Below are positions 1 to 7,122 of a DNA stretch of 30,742 nt, one piece after another; positions within the stretch are counted from its first letter, which is position 1; the number at the start of each line of letters is the position of its first letter. The position numbers and the translations under genes were made by a program. This DNA is from Ruminococcus sp. (GTDB lineage: Bacteria > Bacillota_A > Clostridia > Oscillospirales > Ruminococcaceae), in contig NZ_JAIKXF010000044.1 of the NCBI RefSeq assembly GCF_024684275.1, positions 1 through 30,742 on the forward strand, written 5' to 3'. Below the pieces are notes generated by a model. The model worked only from the letters and a program-made list of their open reading frames with translations. It was not told the DNA's origin and made no database searches.

Positions 1-41
1 AATGTTTTTTCAGGCAGATCTCTGATCTGTCTTTTCGTCAT
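1..41 (-). CDS. 5' end of an unidentified gene running off the window
   Basis: Thirteen codons are visible, beginning MTKRQIRDLPEKT. The ATG overlaps the TGA stop of the 33-codon reading frame upstream in an ATGA arrangement, which is typical of translationally coupled genes and is the main reason to believe the start. Nothing can be said about function from so short a piece; the opening residues would suit a helix-turn-helix or a small basic protein. Confidence 0.3.
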   Translation of the reverse strand, partial: MTKRQIRDLPEKT

Positions 42-140
42 GCCGTTTTGCTGTAAGTATTAGCAGGAGTTTGTTCGCTTACATACAAACATACTCCTGC
101 TTCTTTATCGTTTTCAGTTAGCTTAATGACATTACCCATA
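38..140 (-). CDS. Possible 33-aa small protein, coupled to the next gene
   Basis: The frame runs from ATG at 139-137 to TGA at 40-38 and begins MGNVIKLTENDKEAG. It lies directly downstream of the decayed gene at 155-758, and its stop overlaps the next start by 4 nt. No family is recognised. The ribosome binding site is weak (AAGGATG about 11 nt upstream). A hairpin at 63-100 (GCAGGAG/CTCCTGC arms) lies inside it. It could equally be a decayed C-terminus of the gene upstream. Confidence 0.28.
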
Positions 141-154
141 CGGGGAGGTCATCC

Positions 155-758
155 TTATATCTTGGCAAATTGCCTGAATACCTTTAGCAGTTCATTCCAA
201 TACGGCGGATAATCATTACTGCCGTTATATGAGCGCTTTCGGTTGTTTGTGAGATTAATATCTAGACTCCACTGTGTACCGTCAAGAATATCATTGTTAA
301 CATAATCCTTTTTCCATTCATTAAGGTACAATGGTCCATATAGCGTGTTTACGATATAATTCCACTTAGTAGAGGTTATCTCCGTTTCTACTGGTTGTTC
401 GCTATATAGTATCTGTTCGACAGTTACAATAGCCCCTTTATCGTTCCTTTTGATGATAATATCTGTAAATCCCTGGAAGAATCCACCTACAGAGAATTTG
501 ATTGAAGTAACGATATTCCTGATATCATCAACAGTATCATTCTTCTTGGAAATAACGATAGGTGGTTTACCGAAGTCTTTTTTGCAGTCGTTGCATCTTC
601 ATGTCGAATTTGTACTGAACACAAGCCAGTTGATTTCAACGTCGCTGATACAACAACCGCCAAGCTCCCATTTACCTGAATCAAGTTTCATCTTCATCAG
701 TTACAGTGTATTCTTTCATAGTATCAAACAGCCAGTCTCCCCATAACAGGTAGATACA
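155..758 (-). pseudogene. Decayed minus-strand gene, unknown family
   Basis: Minus-strand translation gives long protein-like stretches that are broken twice. The order is a piece around WGDWLFDTMKEYTVTDEDET, a shift of frame near 683, then KLDSGKWELGGC and INWLVF, an in-frame TGA near 601, then RCNDCKKDFGKPP and an unbroken 150-residue tail that ends FRQFAKI at a TAA at 157-155. The paired cysteines (RCNDC) could be a zinc-binding knuckle. No start codon with a ribosome binding site survives, and an in-frame stop sits at 759-761. I do not recognise the family. Two independent lesions make this a pseudogene rather than a sequencing slip. Confidence 0.55.
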
Positions 759-780
759 TTAATTTGAATAAAAGAACGAT

Positions 781-810
781 AAAAACAGAAGCACCGCCCG
801 AAGGCGGCGC
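781..810 (-). terminator. Rho-independent terminator of the PhzF gene
   Basis: GC-rich hairpin with 8-bp arms around a four-base loop (791-798 and 803-810, one mismatch), followed on the minus strand by a run of T at 785-781. It lies 8 bp past the PhzF stop. Confidence 0.85.
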
Positions 811-817
811 AGGTATA

Positions 818-1594
818 TCACAAAGAAACAATGTCATTTATTGAGAAAAGTATAGCTTTACCGGAGATAATTACCTTATCTCCAATGCATTCACAGTAAA
901 GGATACCGGTACGCTTAGACGCTTGAAATGCAGTTATGTCCGGTTTGTTCAGTCTCCTGCTCCAATAGGGAGCAATCATACAGTGTGTTGAACCAGTAAC
1001 CGGATCCTCATTCATACCGTATCTTGGAGCAAATACCCGTGAAACGCAGTCATAGTCTCGACCTTTGGCAGTAACAGCAACACACGCTCCGTCCAGTTTT
1101 GAGATAAGTTCCATATCAGGTTTCAAGTCCCGAACTTCATCTTCATCACGCAGAACGAACAGTATATCCCGGTCTTTGTATGCTGCCAGAGGAATAGTTC
1201 CGAGAGCTTCGATCATCATGTCTGTTATCTCGATATGTTCCAGCTTATACGCAGGGAATTTCATCCTTATCAGATCATCTCTCTTATGAACAGTAAACTC
1301 ACCGATCTGACCATAAAGGTTGAGAGTATCAGTATCAGGAGCATAGTAATTGAAGAGCACAAACGCAGTTGCCAGAGTAGCATGACCACAGAAATCAATC
1401 TCACTTTTGGGAGTAAACCAGCGTATATGATAGCGTTCATTCTCTTTTACAACAAACGCCGTCTCGGATAGGTTATTCTCAGTAGCGATACTTTGCATGA
1501 TATCTTCACTTGGAAAGTTGTCAAGAACGCATACAGCAGCAGGATTCCCAGAGAATACCTTGTCAGTGAATGCGTCTACGATGTATTGTTTCAT
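818..1594 (-). CDS. PhzF-family isomerase-like protein
   Basis: The 258-residue product is a member of the PhzF/diaminopimelate-epimerase-fold family. These are cytoplasmic two-domain proteins in which a glutamate near residue 45 acts as acid/base; here it lies in NLSETAFV. The family motif EDPVTGSTHC is intact near residue 205, as is the first-domain GHATLATA segment. Length is slightly under the usual 260-300. I start at 1594 rather than at the upstream ATG (1621) because AGGAGGAGCGA sits directly before it. It is a single-gene unit with its own promoter and terminator. Substrates of most PhzF paralogues are unknown, so no reaction is assigned; phenazine synthesis is not implied. Confidence 0.9.
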   Translation of the reverse strand: MKQYIVDAFTDKVFSGNPAAVCVLDNFPSEDIMQSIATENNLSETAFVVKENERYHIRWFTPKSEIDFCGHATLATAFVLFNYYAPDTDTLNLYGQIGEFTVHKRDDLIRMKFPAYKLEHIEITDMMIEALGTIPLAAYKDRDILFVLRDEDEVRDLKPDMELISKLDGACVAVTAKGRDYDCVSRVFAPRYGMNEDPVTGSTHCMIAPYWSRRLNKPDITAFQASKRTGILYCECIGDKVIISGKAILFSINDIVSL

Positions 1595-1652
1595 TCGCTC
1601 CTCCTGTCTCGTAAACTTCATTTGGTTAATTATACGTTAGTTACTTACGAGT

Positions 1653-1681
1653 ATAATATCATATCGAAGCTGAAGTGTCAA
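1653..1681 (-). promoter_or_regulatory. Promoter of the PhzF gene
   Basis: On the minus strand TTGACA (1681-1676) is followed after 17 bp by TATTAT (1658-1653). The start codon lies about 60 nt downstream. Confidence 0.8.
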
Positions 1682-1716
1682 GTACAAGTTTCAAGGTTAT
1701 ATTATAGCATAGTTAG

Positions 1717-1773
1717 AGAACAGCTCTCCCGGCACAAAGGCCGGGAGTTAAGCATGATATGCAAAGCTGTTCT
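1717..1773. other. 57-nt three-way-junction-like element
   Basis: Perfect 9-bp outer arms AGAACAGCT (1717-1725) and AGCTGTTCT (1765-1773) enclose two hairpins side by side: an 8-bp GC stem CTCCCGGC/GCCGGGAG (1726-1733 and 1739-1746) and a small GCAT/ATGC stem (1752-1755, 1759-1762). It lies between the relaxase stop and the PhzF promoter. It has no U-tract, so a simple terminator does not explain it. A small RNA, a recombination or nicking site, or a processed 3' end are all possible. Confidence 0.6.
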
Positions 1774-1827
1774 GCTTAGGGAATAGGTCGGAAAGGGGGT
1801 ATGATTTGGGATTAAAACGATTTATGT

Positions 1828-2451
1828 TCAATATTTGGGGTAATTGTGAGGATAGAAGACTCTAGTGAAGTCTTTGTTATTTTCGTTGGTTACTGTATTC
1901 TGATCACTTTCAGCTCCAGAGTTCTCAATATTCTGAGCATTAATTGTTGCAGGAACTTTCTTCTTTTCGATTACGAGTTCAACCGGTTTCTGTATGATAT
2001 CAGCCATTCTCTGAGCCATAGTGAAGTTCAGTTTGTTATTGGGATAAAGCAACTTGCCAGTTTCCATATCCGTTGTCCCAACGAAACCATGTCCGTGAAA
2101 ATTAGATTTTTCACGAGGCTTTTTGTGATTTCCTATCAAGATCAGATGAGATTCTTTAAGCGGATCCAATACCTGGTCGGTTATCTCCATAGAAGTTTCA
2201 GCATCTGGAGCAGTCTCCTTCAGATATGACATCACAAAGTGAATATACTCGTTCTTTCCTTCGTTACCGAAATATTCAGCCATGGTATCGAACTGCATCT
2301 TTGCTGTTTCGGGATTGTTTGGATCTACGCCATATCCTCTCAACCCGACACAGTCTTCTCCCTTGGATGGATATTCGGTTGCATTCTTTGAATACTCCTC
2401 GCCACCGTCAGCGTGAGTGATTACTTTGAGGATATCATAGTCTTTGCCCAT
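1828..2451 (-). CDS. Compact MobA/VirD2-type relaxase domain protein
   Basis: A 207-residue protein that reads like the N-terminal nuclease domain of MOBP-type relaxases, which nick at oriT and lead DNA into the recipient. The opening ILKVITHADGGEEYSKNA carries a Tyr at about residue 19 in the usual place, then LRGYGVDP and HFVMSY, then FHGHGFV where the family has its metal-binding histidine cluster. Only two of the usual three histidines are obvious, and the long C-terminal helicase or primase part is absent. The start at 2451 follows GGAGGTGGAAAAAAAGTT; an upstream in-frame start (2520) lacks such a site. It overlaps the small upstream gene by 31 nt, so the two are an operon. Activity is uncertain because of the divergent His motif. 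Confidence 0.65.
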   Translation of the reverse strand: MGKDYDILKVITHADGGEEYSKNATEYPSKGEDCVGLRGYGVDPNNPETAKMQFDTMAEYFGNEGKNEYIHFVMSYLKETAPDAETSMEITDQVLDPLKESHLILIGNHKKPREKSNFHGHGFVGTTDMETGKLLYPNNKLNFTMAQRMADIIQKPVELVIEKKKVPATINAQNIENSGAESDQNTVTNENNKDFTRVFYPHNYPKY

Positions 2452-2705
2452 AACTTTTTTTCCACCTCCTGAGCTTTCTGTATTGGTTCTATGGTTCCTT
2501 TTTTTACGCCTTCCATGCATAAGTTGATTATGGTTTGTGTCTTTGCCAGAATTACCGGTATATTCTTGTTTTCTTTCCCCTTGTTGCTTAACCTGCTAAT
2601 TCCTTCTTTCGAGAATGTGGTATTGTTTTCCTTTGCAGTTTTCTCGATATCTGCAATTATGTCGTTAGGAATTCTAAACGTTTTCGGGGTTGTACCTTTG
2701 TTCAT
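2421..2705 (-). CDS. Mobilization accessory protein, MobC or ribbon-helix-helix-like
   Basis: 94 residues beginning MNKGTTPKTFRIPNDIIADI. A short basic N-terminal strand followed by two helices, then a longer helical tail, fits the small DNA-binding proteins that sit just upstream of relaxases and help them melt or recognise oriT. GGAGG lies 8 nt before the ATG. Its 3' end overlaps the relaxase start, which supports a joint function. The family assignment rests on size, position and fold-like pattern rather than a diagnostic motif. Confidence 0.6.
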   Translation of the reverse strand: MNKGTTPKTFRIPNDIIADIEKTAKENNTTFSKEGISRLSNKGKENKNIPVILAKTQTIINLCMEGVKKGTIEPIQKAQEVEKKLWAKTMISSK

Positions 2706-2870
2706 TTGTTTTAACCTCCAGTTAATTTAGATTCAAGAATGATGACATATTGTGTGTATACATGTGAATGATGATATGATGAATTGAGATAATGATCATG
2801 ATAACTAGATACATGATGCCATACCTCTTCATTTCCCATTATAATCATTTTACTATATACTAGATAATAC

Positions 2871-2898
2871 ATACTAGTATTTCTATCTAGTATACTAG
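2871..2898. promoter_or_regulatory. Palindrome cluster upstream of the mobilization operon
   Basis: Two perfect palindromes, ATACTAGTAT (2871-2880) and CTAGTATACTAG (2887-2898), lie 16 bp apart centre to centre, with further CTAG-containing half sites at 2859-2862. This suits an operator for the small DNA-binding protein or part of an oriT. The rest of 2706-3008 is AT-rich and holds no gene. Confidence 0.45.
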
Positions 2899-2905
2899 TA
2901 TTCTA

Positions 2906-2935
2906 ATAATACAGGTATATAAGCACGTTTGTCAT
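2906..2935 (-). promoter_or_regulatory. Candidate promoter of the mobilization operon
   Basis: On the minus strand ATGACA (2935-2930) is followed after 18 bp by TATTAT (2911-2906). The palindrome cluster starts directly downstream, where a repressor would block transcription. The leader would be about 200 nt, which is long. Confidence 0.35.
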
Positions 2936-2966
2936 ACATTCTTACTAAGTAGTAAGTTTGTAATAC

Positions 2967-3000
2967 AAAAAAATATCCTCCCGAATCATCGAGAGGATAT
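2967..3000 (-). terminator. Terminator of the DUF1848 gene
   Basis: Hairpin with arms ATATCCTC (2973-2980) and GAGGATAT (2993-3000), followed on the minus strand by seven T residues (2973-2967). It starts 9 bp past the stop. Confidence 0.85.
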
Positions 3001-3008
3001 TTGCATAT

Positions 3009-3935
3009 TCAGAAAAACGATAACTGATTATCAATCCAACTGACTTGCTTCGCCTGATGAATTATTTCTCCTGACTGGAGATTACCAACAAGAAATGGGG
3101 AAGAAGGATCGTGTAGAGTCATGTTGCGTCTGACATTTTCTCTGTTGGAATTGGCATAACAGTAGCGACAGAGGTGAGCACAAGTCTCATACACTCCGAT
3201 ATCCGTGCCAAGGATGCAGCTACATTCCGAACGTATGGATTTCTTTTTGGGGATATTCAGCGAACAACCTACAGCAGTCTCAAATGTCTCTTGAGTCATG
3301 CAGCCGTTACAGTCAACACCGTATGGCGCCAGGTCGTTTCCCTCAGCACAGGCTTTGATCGTTATACCGTAACGCTGCCCAATCTCTGCGAAAGCCTTAC
3401 CAATGGCGATACGCTCCTGCGGAGTTACTGCTTTTGCCTGCGGAAAGTTGCGCAGAACCTTCTCATACAGGTCAATGAAGCTGATAACACATACTCTTGT
3501 AAAACCAGAAAGTGTATGACACATATTCTGAAAGTCAGATATATGGCGTTCAACGGTATATGTGCTGTCAATAAATATCGGATCATACCTCCACCCGACG
3601 CGGTTTACGCCTAGAGCTTCAGACAGTGTTATAAAATCTTGCATTACTTGTTCTTTCGGAGGCACATTGGGCTCGATGTCCTTTCCGTAGGGAGTTATAG
3701 TCACAAACCAGTATTGATTAAAGCACTTAAGCTCGTCAATGTATTTAAGCATCGGAGCAGGGTTCTTAGTGCAGAAAGATATACAGTCCACAACATCAGG
3801 ATTAAGCTCATAACGAGTTATCCAGTCCTGACGATACGGATTTCGTACAAGTACAAAGCCTTCGCGTATCCTGTTCATAAACCATTCAGAGTAAAATGCA
3901 GGGATATCTGTTCTCATTCCTGTGTTTAATATCAT
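3009..3935 (-). CDS. DUF1848 family protein, radical-SAM-like
   Basis: 308 residues with the family's two landmarks: the opening RTDIPAFYSEWFMNRIREGF, and a cysteine-rich C-terminal region holding DCNGC, ECSC and CAHLCRYCYANSN near residues 250-262. The CxxxCxxC spacing is like that of radical SAM enzymes, but it sits at the C-terminus rather than the N-terminus, a known feature of DUF1848; the reaction is unknown. Full length for the family. It has its own promoter and terminator, so it is an independent unit between the mobilization operon and the structured region at 4.1-4.4 kb. Whether it is cargo of the mobile element is inference from position. Confidence 0.85.
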   Translation of the reverse strand: MILNTGMRTDIPAFYSEWFMNRIREGFVLVRNPYRQDWITRYELNPDVVDCISFCTKNPAPMLKYIDELKCFNQYWFVTITPYGKDIEPNVPPKEQVMQDFITLSEALGVNRVGWRYDPIFIDSTYTVERHISDFQNMCHTLSGFTRVCVISFIDLYEKVLRNFPQAKAVTPQERIAIGKAFAEIGQRYGITIKACAEGNDLAPYGVDCNGCMTQETFETAVGCSLNIPKKKSIRSECSCILGTDIGVYETCAHLCRYCYANSNRENVRRNMTLHDPSSPFLVGNLQSGEIIHQAKQVSWIDNQLSFF

Positions 3936-4014
3936 AATTCATCCTAACCTTCTGGCATCAAATGTATATTTGCCGTCCTTTAGTTAAATTTTGATGTGCC
4001 GCTCTATAAGAACG

Positions 4015-4043
4015 ATTATATCATAAAAGGTATATTCTTTCAA
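4015..4043 (-). promoter_or_regulatory. Promoter of the DUF1848 gene
   Basis: On the minus strand TTGAAA (4043-4038), 17-bp spacer, TATAAT (4020-4015). The start codon lies about 80 nt downstream. Confidence 0.8.
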
Positions 4044-4204
4044 TAGACACTCCTACAAATCTTAAACAGAAGCTACATGAAACATCTTGAGAAGTGATTG
4101 GTTGCCGCCTAAGGGCGGTTACATATTTTCTTCAATTTGTACGACAATGGAGGTTGCCTGCTTTCAATGAGCCATTGCTTCACAATATGAAATTACCAAA
4201 ACGA

Positions 4205-4227
4205 AGTCCCCGCAAATTGCGGGGACT
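4205..4227. repeat. Strong GTCCCCGC hairpin
   Basis: Arms AGTCCCCGCAA (4205-4215) and TTGCGGGGACT (4217-4227) with a one-base centre. Related GTCCCCGC/GCGGGGAC hairpins occur at 29706-29729 and, with a wobble pair, at 13916-13933. It is probably a terminator-type repeat although its T-tract is poor (CTCTTGTTGTT). Confidence 0.6.
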
Positions 4228-4266
4228 CTTGTTGTTATGATTGTTAAATGTAATACGCATATAGGG

Positions 4267-4363
4267 CGATTACGGATTTTGGAAGATAGTCAGAATCAAA
4301 AGTATTGAAATATGGCGGTTTTTGATACTTTTGAATGGTGCTAATGTACGAAATCCGTAATCG
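4267..4363. repeat. 97-bp nested inverted repeat
   Basis: Perfect 13-bp outer arms CGATTACGGATTT (4267-4279) and AAATCCGTAATCG (4351-4363) enclose perfect 10-bp inner arms TCAAAAGTAT (4296-4305) and ATACTTTTGA (4325-4334). The left inner arm can also pair with TTTTTGAT at 4318-4325, so two folds compete. It could be a tiny non-autonomous element, an attachment or replication site, or a structured RNA. Confidence 0.6.
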
Positions 4364-4451
4364 ATGTGGTATGTGATTGAATAATGGACACGATATTCAC
4401 TCTATCAAGTTGATTGAGAATTGTACGAAAAAGAACATGAATTTACTATTG

Positions 4452-6233
4452 TTACTGCGATGATGCTTTCCTAAGAATTTTACTAAAAGCAACCAATGAT
4501 TGTCTCAGAGAGAGATAAGGACTGTACCCTCTGTCCAGACAGTATTCAAATTCGTTTTCAAAATTCTCTTTTTTGCTTACATCAGTCTGTTTATTGAATT
4601 TGTCAATTTCTTCCTTGTTAGTGGTATAGAAAGAGATGAATAGTTTATTTGCTTCCTTTAGAATGTCATCTTTTTTGTTTTCCTCATTAGCTTCCTTTTC
4701 CTGGGTTATTGTTAGCTCATCTTTCATTTCCTCATTAGCTTCCTTTTCCTGGGTTATTGTTAGCTCATCTTTCTTTTCCTCATTAGCTTCCTTTTCCTGG
4801 ATTGATGTTAGCTCCTCGATCTTCTCAAGAAGTTGATTGAAGTTTTTACCCTTGTAAGATTCAACATTCTCTATTGCAATTTGTCCGTCCAATCTATCAC
4901 TGAATCCGGATATCCACAATGAAATGAGATATTTGTAAATGATTTCCTTTGAACTTACCTTGATTTTATGTTTTTTGAGGAATTGCATAAACCGCTCAAA
5001 GCCCTTGGAGAAAGCTTCTGGTATGTAGTTAACATCATCAAAAAATCTCTTGTAGTCAATATCAATTAACTTTTTGATCAGTATTACAACCTGTTCAATA
5101 GGAGTTAAAACTAGTTTCCTTTCTGCAGTGTACATTTTAGAAATGTATTCTATTTGTACGTAAGTCTCAAGTTTGTTATAGACAGCCTTTCCCAAGTCCT
5201 CTAGATTGTTGATGATGACAGGGTCTTTCTTATTTTGTATGATACGTTCGAATGTAGTAAGATATGGCTCTTTAACGAGTCTTTCTTTGTCTTTTTCACT
5301 TGCTTTTTTGAGATCATCCTCTATATCTTTTTTGCGGAAAGCGATGCATACGAACTTCGGAACATATTTCACATTGTCAAGTCTATTAACTATCTTTTGA
5401 CCTTCTGATAGATCTATTATCTCAACTGGGATATACCTTTGTATGGGATGATACTTAATAGGCAAGTCTTTTCTTCTATACAGTTCATAAGACATGTAAT
5501 AGTTCTCATCATTGTAAATGAAAGAGGTTCTCCTATCTGAAGGACGCATATGAACACACCTATCAATATCTTCATGATAAATGGATTTATTCAAATCGTA
5601 GAAGTTTTCTACCAACATGATACTGTCGCAGTCATTTGGTTTAACCCCTTTATATGTGATAAACTCCGCATCAGACCAATGTGTGTTTTTGTAGATGAGC
5701 TCGTATATATCCAGAGTATTCGCTTCATCGCGGAGCTTATCAAGTGCTTTTCGATACTTTACTTCGAATAAATCATTGATTGTTTCTGTATCCTCAGATT
5801 GATAGTTGTAAAATAGAACGTTCAGCAGCTGCTTAATATACCTATATATCATACGGGAGAAAAGGGACTTTTCTGTTTGGCTATGAAATACATAATTGAG
5901 ATGAATGTCATACATCTTAAAAAAATCTACCGCATTTGCTATAGCTTTATCACGACTGAATTCTATTGGTGTTTTACTAGTGCCTTTGTACATGAATACA
6001 CATTCTTTATCGACAAAGGTTGCTATAAACAAGTCTTCATATTTTTTGGAGTCGGTTGCTTTGAAGGAACAATCTTTGAGAGGAGTTCCTTTGCCGAGTA
6101 TAACTGTTGTAGGTGTTTTTTCATCCATCCCTTTGTCACATTTGATTGTGGTTATTTGGAAAACATCATTAATCAGTTCTTTGAAATAATCACGTCGAAT
6201 GTCTTTGACTTTTTTGTCTTCTCCGTTTTTCAT
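4452..6233 (-). CDS. Large protein of unknown function with 16-residue tandem repeats
   Basis: 593 residues, no signal peptide, no clear membrane segment, rich in Lys, Glu, Asp and Tyr, so a soluble cytoplasmic protein is expected. I recognise no family or catalytic motif. Around residues 470-518 there are three copies of a charged 16-residue unit containing TQEKEANEE, encoded by three 48-bp DNA repeats; this looks like a flexible or coiled-coil spacer between a large N-terminal body and an 80-residue C-terminal piece. The start at 6233 follows TGAGGTGA with a 9-nt gap; the in-frame TTG at 6263 is upstream of that site. It is read away from the 117-aa gene, and both share an intergenic region full of palindromes. 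Position inside the mobile element suggests an element-encoded accessory or defence function, which is speculation. Confidence 0.75.
   Translation of the reverse strand: MKNGEDKKVKDIRRDYFKELINDVFQITTIKCDKGMDEKTPTTVILGKGTPLKDCSFKATDSKKYEDLFIATFVDKECVFMYKGTSKTPIEFSRDKAIANAVDFFKMYDIHLNYVFHSQTEKSLFSRMIYRYIKQLLNVLFYNYQSEDTETINDLFEVKYRKALDKLRDEANTLDIYELIYKNTHWSDAEFITYKGVKPNDCDSIMLVENFYDLNKSIYHEDIDRCVHMRPSDRRTSFIYNDENYYMSYELYRRKDLPIKYHPIQRYIPVEIIDLSEGQKIVNRLDNVKYVPKFVCIAFRKKDIEDDLKKASEKDKERLVKEPYLTTFERIIQNKKDPVIINNLEDLGKAVYNKLETYVQIEYISKMYTAERKLVLTPIEQVVILIKKLIDIDYKRFFDDVNYIPEAFSKGFERFMQFLKKHKIKVSSKEIIYKYLISLWISGFSDRLDGQIAIENVESYKGKNFNQLLEKIEELTSIQEKEANEEKKDELTITQEKEANEEMKDELTITQEKEANEENKKDDILKEANKLFISFYTTNKEEIDKFNKQTDVSKKENFENEFEYCLDRGYSPYLSLRQSLVAFSKILRKASSQ
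4681..4824. repeat. Three 48-bp tandem repeats inside the 593-aa gene
   Basis: Units begin at 4681, 4729 and 4777 with TCCTCATTAG, an exact 48-bp period. The first two units differ at very few bases, so slippage-driven copy-number change is likely; each unit adds 16 residues in frame. Confidence 0.85.
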
Positions 6234-6280
6234 AGTATTGTTCACCTCAACATCTGATAGCAAGTTTTGAGTTTACAGGA

Positions 6281-6436
6281 TTTTGGGAAAATTTCCCAAA
6301 ACGAGAAAACTAGTAATATCGAGAGTATAATCAGTATTAGCATAGCTAGGTACCCGATGCTAATATATTAAACAAATGCAGGGACTCATGTGTGAAAAGC
6401 AAGGTTTAGGTACCGCTCTATACTATTATAGTATAG
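6281..6436. promoter_or_regulatory. Palindrome-rich control region between divergent genes
   Basis: Three inverted repeats lie between the leftward 593-aa gene and the rightward 117-aa gene: TTTTGGGAAA/TTTCCCAAAA (6281-6301, one-base centre), ATTAGCAT/ATGCTAAT (6336-6343, 6357-6364) and CTATACTAT/ATAGTATAG (6418-6436, one-base centre). GGTACC occurs in it twice. The last palindrome contains TATACT and TATAGT, possible -10 elements, so a repressor bound there would control the rightward genes. Promoters were not fixed with confidence. Confidence 0.5.
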
Positions 6437-6514
6437 GAAGCGAACATTTGCAATAGGAATGAGAAACATTCTTCTTCACGACTCTGTCTCTGTGAAATAC
6501 AGGAGGAAATTACT

Positions 6515-6868
6515 ATGGAAAAATCAAAAAAGTTCAATATGATTAAGAATGACATTATTTTGCTTAAGAAGAAAGTTGCTCCCCAGATTGAACTGAAAAA
6601 ACATTTTGGCAAAAAAATTATCAAAAGCATTCCGTCTGCAGTTTTAAGGGCGCATTATGAGTGCATTTACGCCTCTCATGATCCGCTGATATTGGATCCT
6701 TTACTTTTCTATATTCCTGCATTTGCAGCAGACCCTTACACTGCTGCAGATCTTTTGGTCGAGGCTATAAGGGATTATGATTTTAATGACGAAAAATGTT
6801 CCTATCTCGATCAAGAATCGCTTGATGAATTTTACAAAAATCTCAAAGCAACTTTTGGCGTCGAATAG
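6515..6868 (+). CDS. Small protein of unknown function
   Basis: 117 residues beginning MEKSKKFNMIKND, with an excellent ribosome binding site (AGGAGG, 7-8 nt before the ATG). The N-terminal third is very basic and helical, the C-terminal part acidic (DFNDEKCSYLDQESLDEFY). No transmembrane segment or known motif was seen. It is the first rightward gene after the palindrome region and precedes the ATPase by about 250 bp with a hairpin between them, so it may be a separately controlled regulator or accessory protein of the element. Confidence 0.7.
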   Translation: MEKSKKFNMIKNDIILLKKKVAPQIELKKHFGKKIIKSIPSAVLRAHYECIYASHDPLILDPLLFYIPAFAADPYTAADLLVEAIRDYDFNDEKCSYLDQESLDEFYKNLKATFGVE

Positions 6869-6905
6869 TGTCAAGTACAAATCAAGAGAATTTACATGTA
6901 CTTTC

Positions 6906-6926
6906 AACGGGGCTTTATGCCCCGTT
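6906..6926. terminator. GC-rich hairpin after the 117-aa gene
   Basis: Arms AACGGGGC (6906-6913) and GCCCCGTT (6919-6926) around a five-base loop, 38 bp past the stop. The following sequence is A-rich rather than T-rich, so it is a weak terminator or an RNA-stability structure. The rest of 6927-7122 shows a weak TTCC/GGAA hairpin with six T residues at 7061-7076. Confidence 0.5.
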
Positions 6927-7122
6927 CGAAGAATAAAACTCAACTAAAAAACATTTTGGATTTTACTAAGGATAGGTTTGCATAAGAATCGTTTTTCAGT
7001 TTCTCTAGAATTCTTTAAGAAAATGGGAAAAAAAGAATTGGATTTTTGACCAAGACCGTTCCTTTCGGAATTTTTTAATAGTTTTTTGAGATGATGATTA
7101 AAATATTTAAGGAGTGAAGATT

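Larger units (their letters stand above)
4044..4451. other. Gene-free stretch with three inverted-repeat structures
   Basis: No protein-coding pattern was found on either strand. It holds a small hairpin CCGCC/GGCGG (4105-4118), an 11-bp-arm palindrome centred on 4216 and a nested inverted repeat at 4267-4363, described separately. The last 90 bp before the next gene's stop show nothing recognisable. Confidence 0.7.

Noticed and set aside
5877..6257. Plus-strand 126-codon Phe/Cys-rich frame
   Set aside because: It is antisense to the 593-aa gene, with unnatural composition and no binding site.
7058..7080. Terminator before the ATPase gene
   Set aside because: The TTCC/GGAA stem is only four bases; too weak to call despite the T-run.
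7114..7122. GTG start for the large ATPase
   Set aside because: It overlaps the AAGGAG ribosome binding site; the ATG at 7123 has correct spacing.
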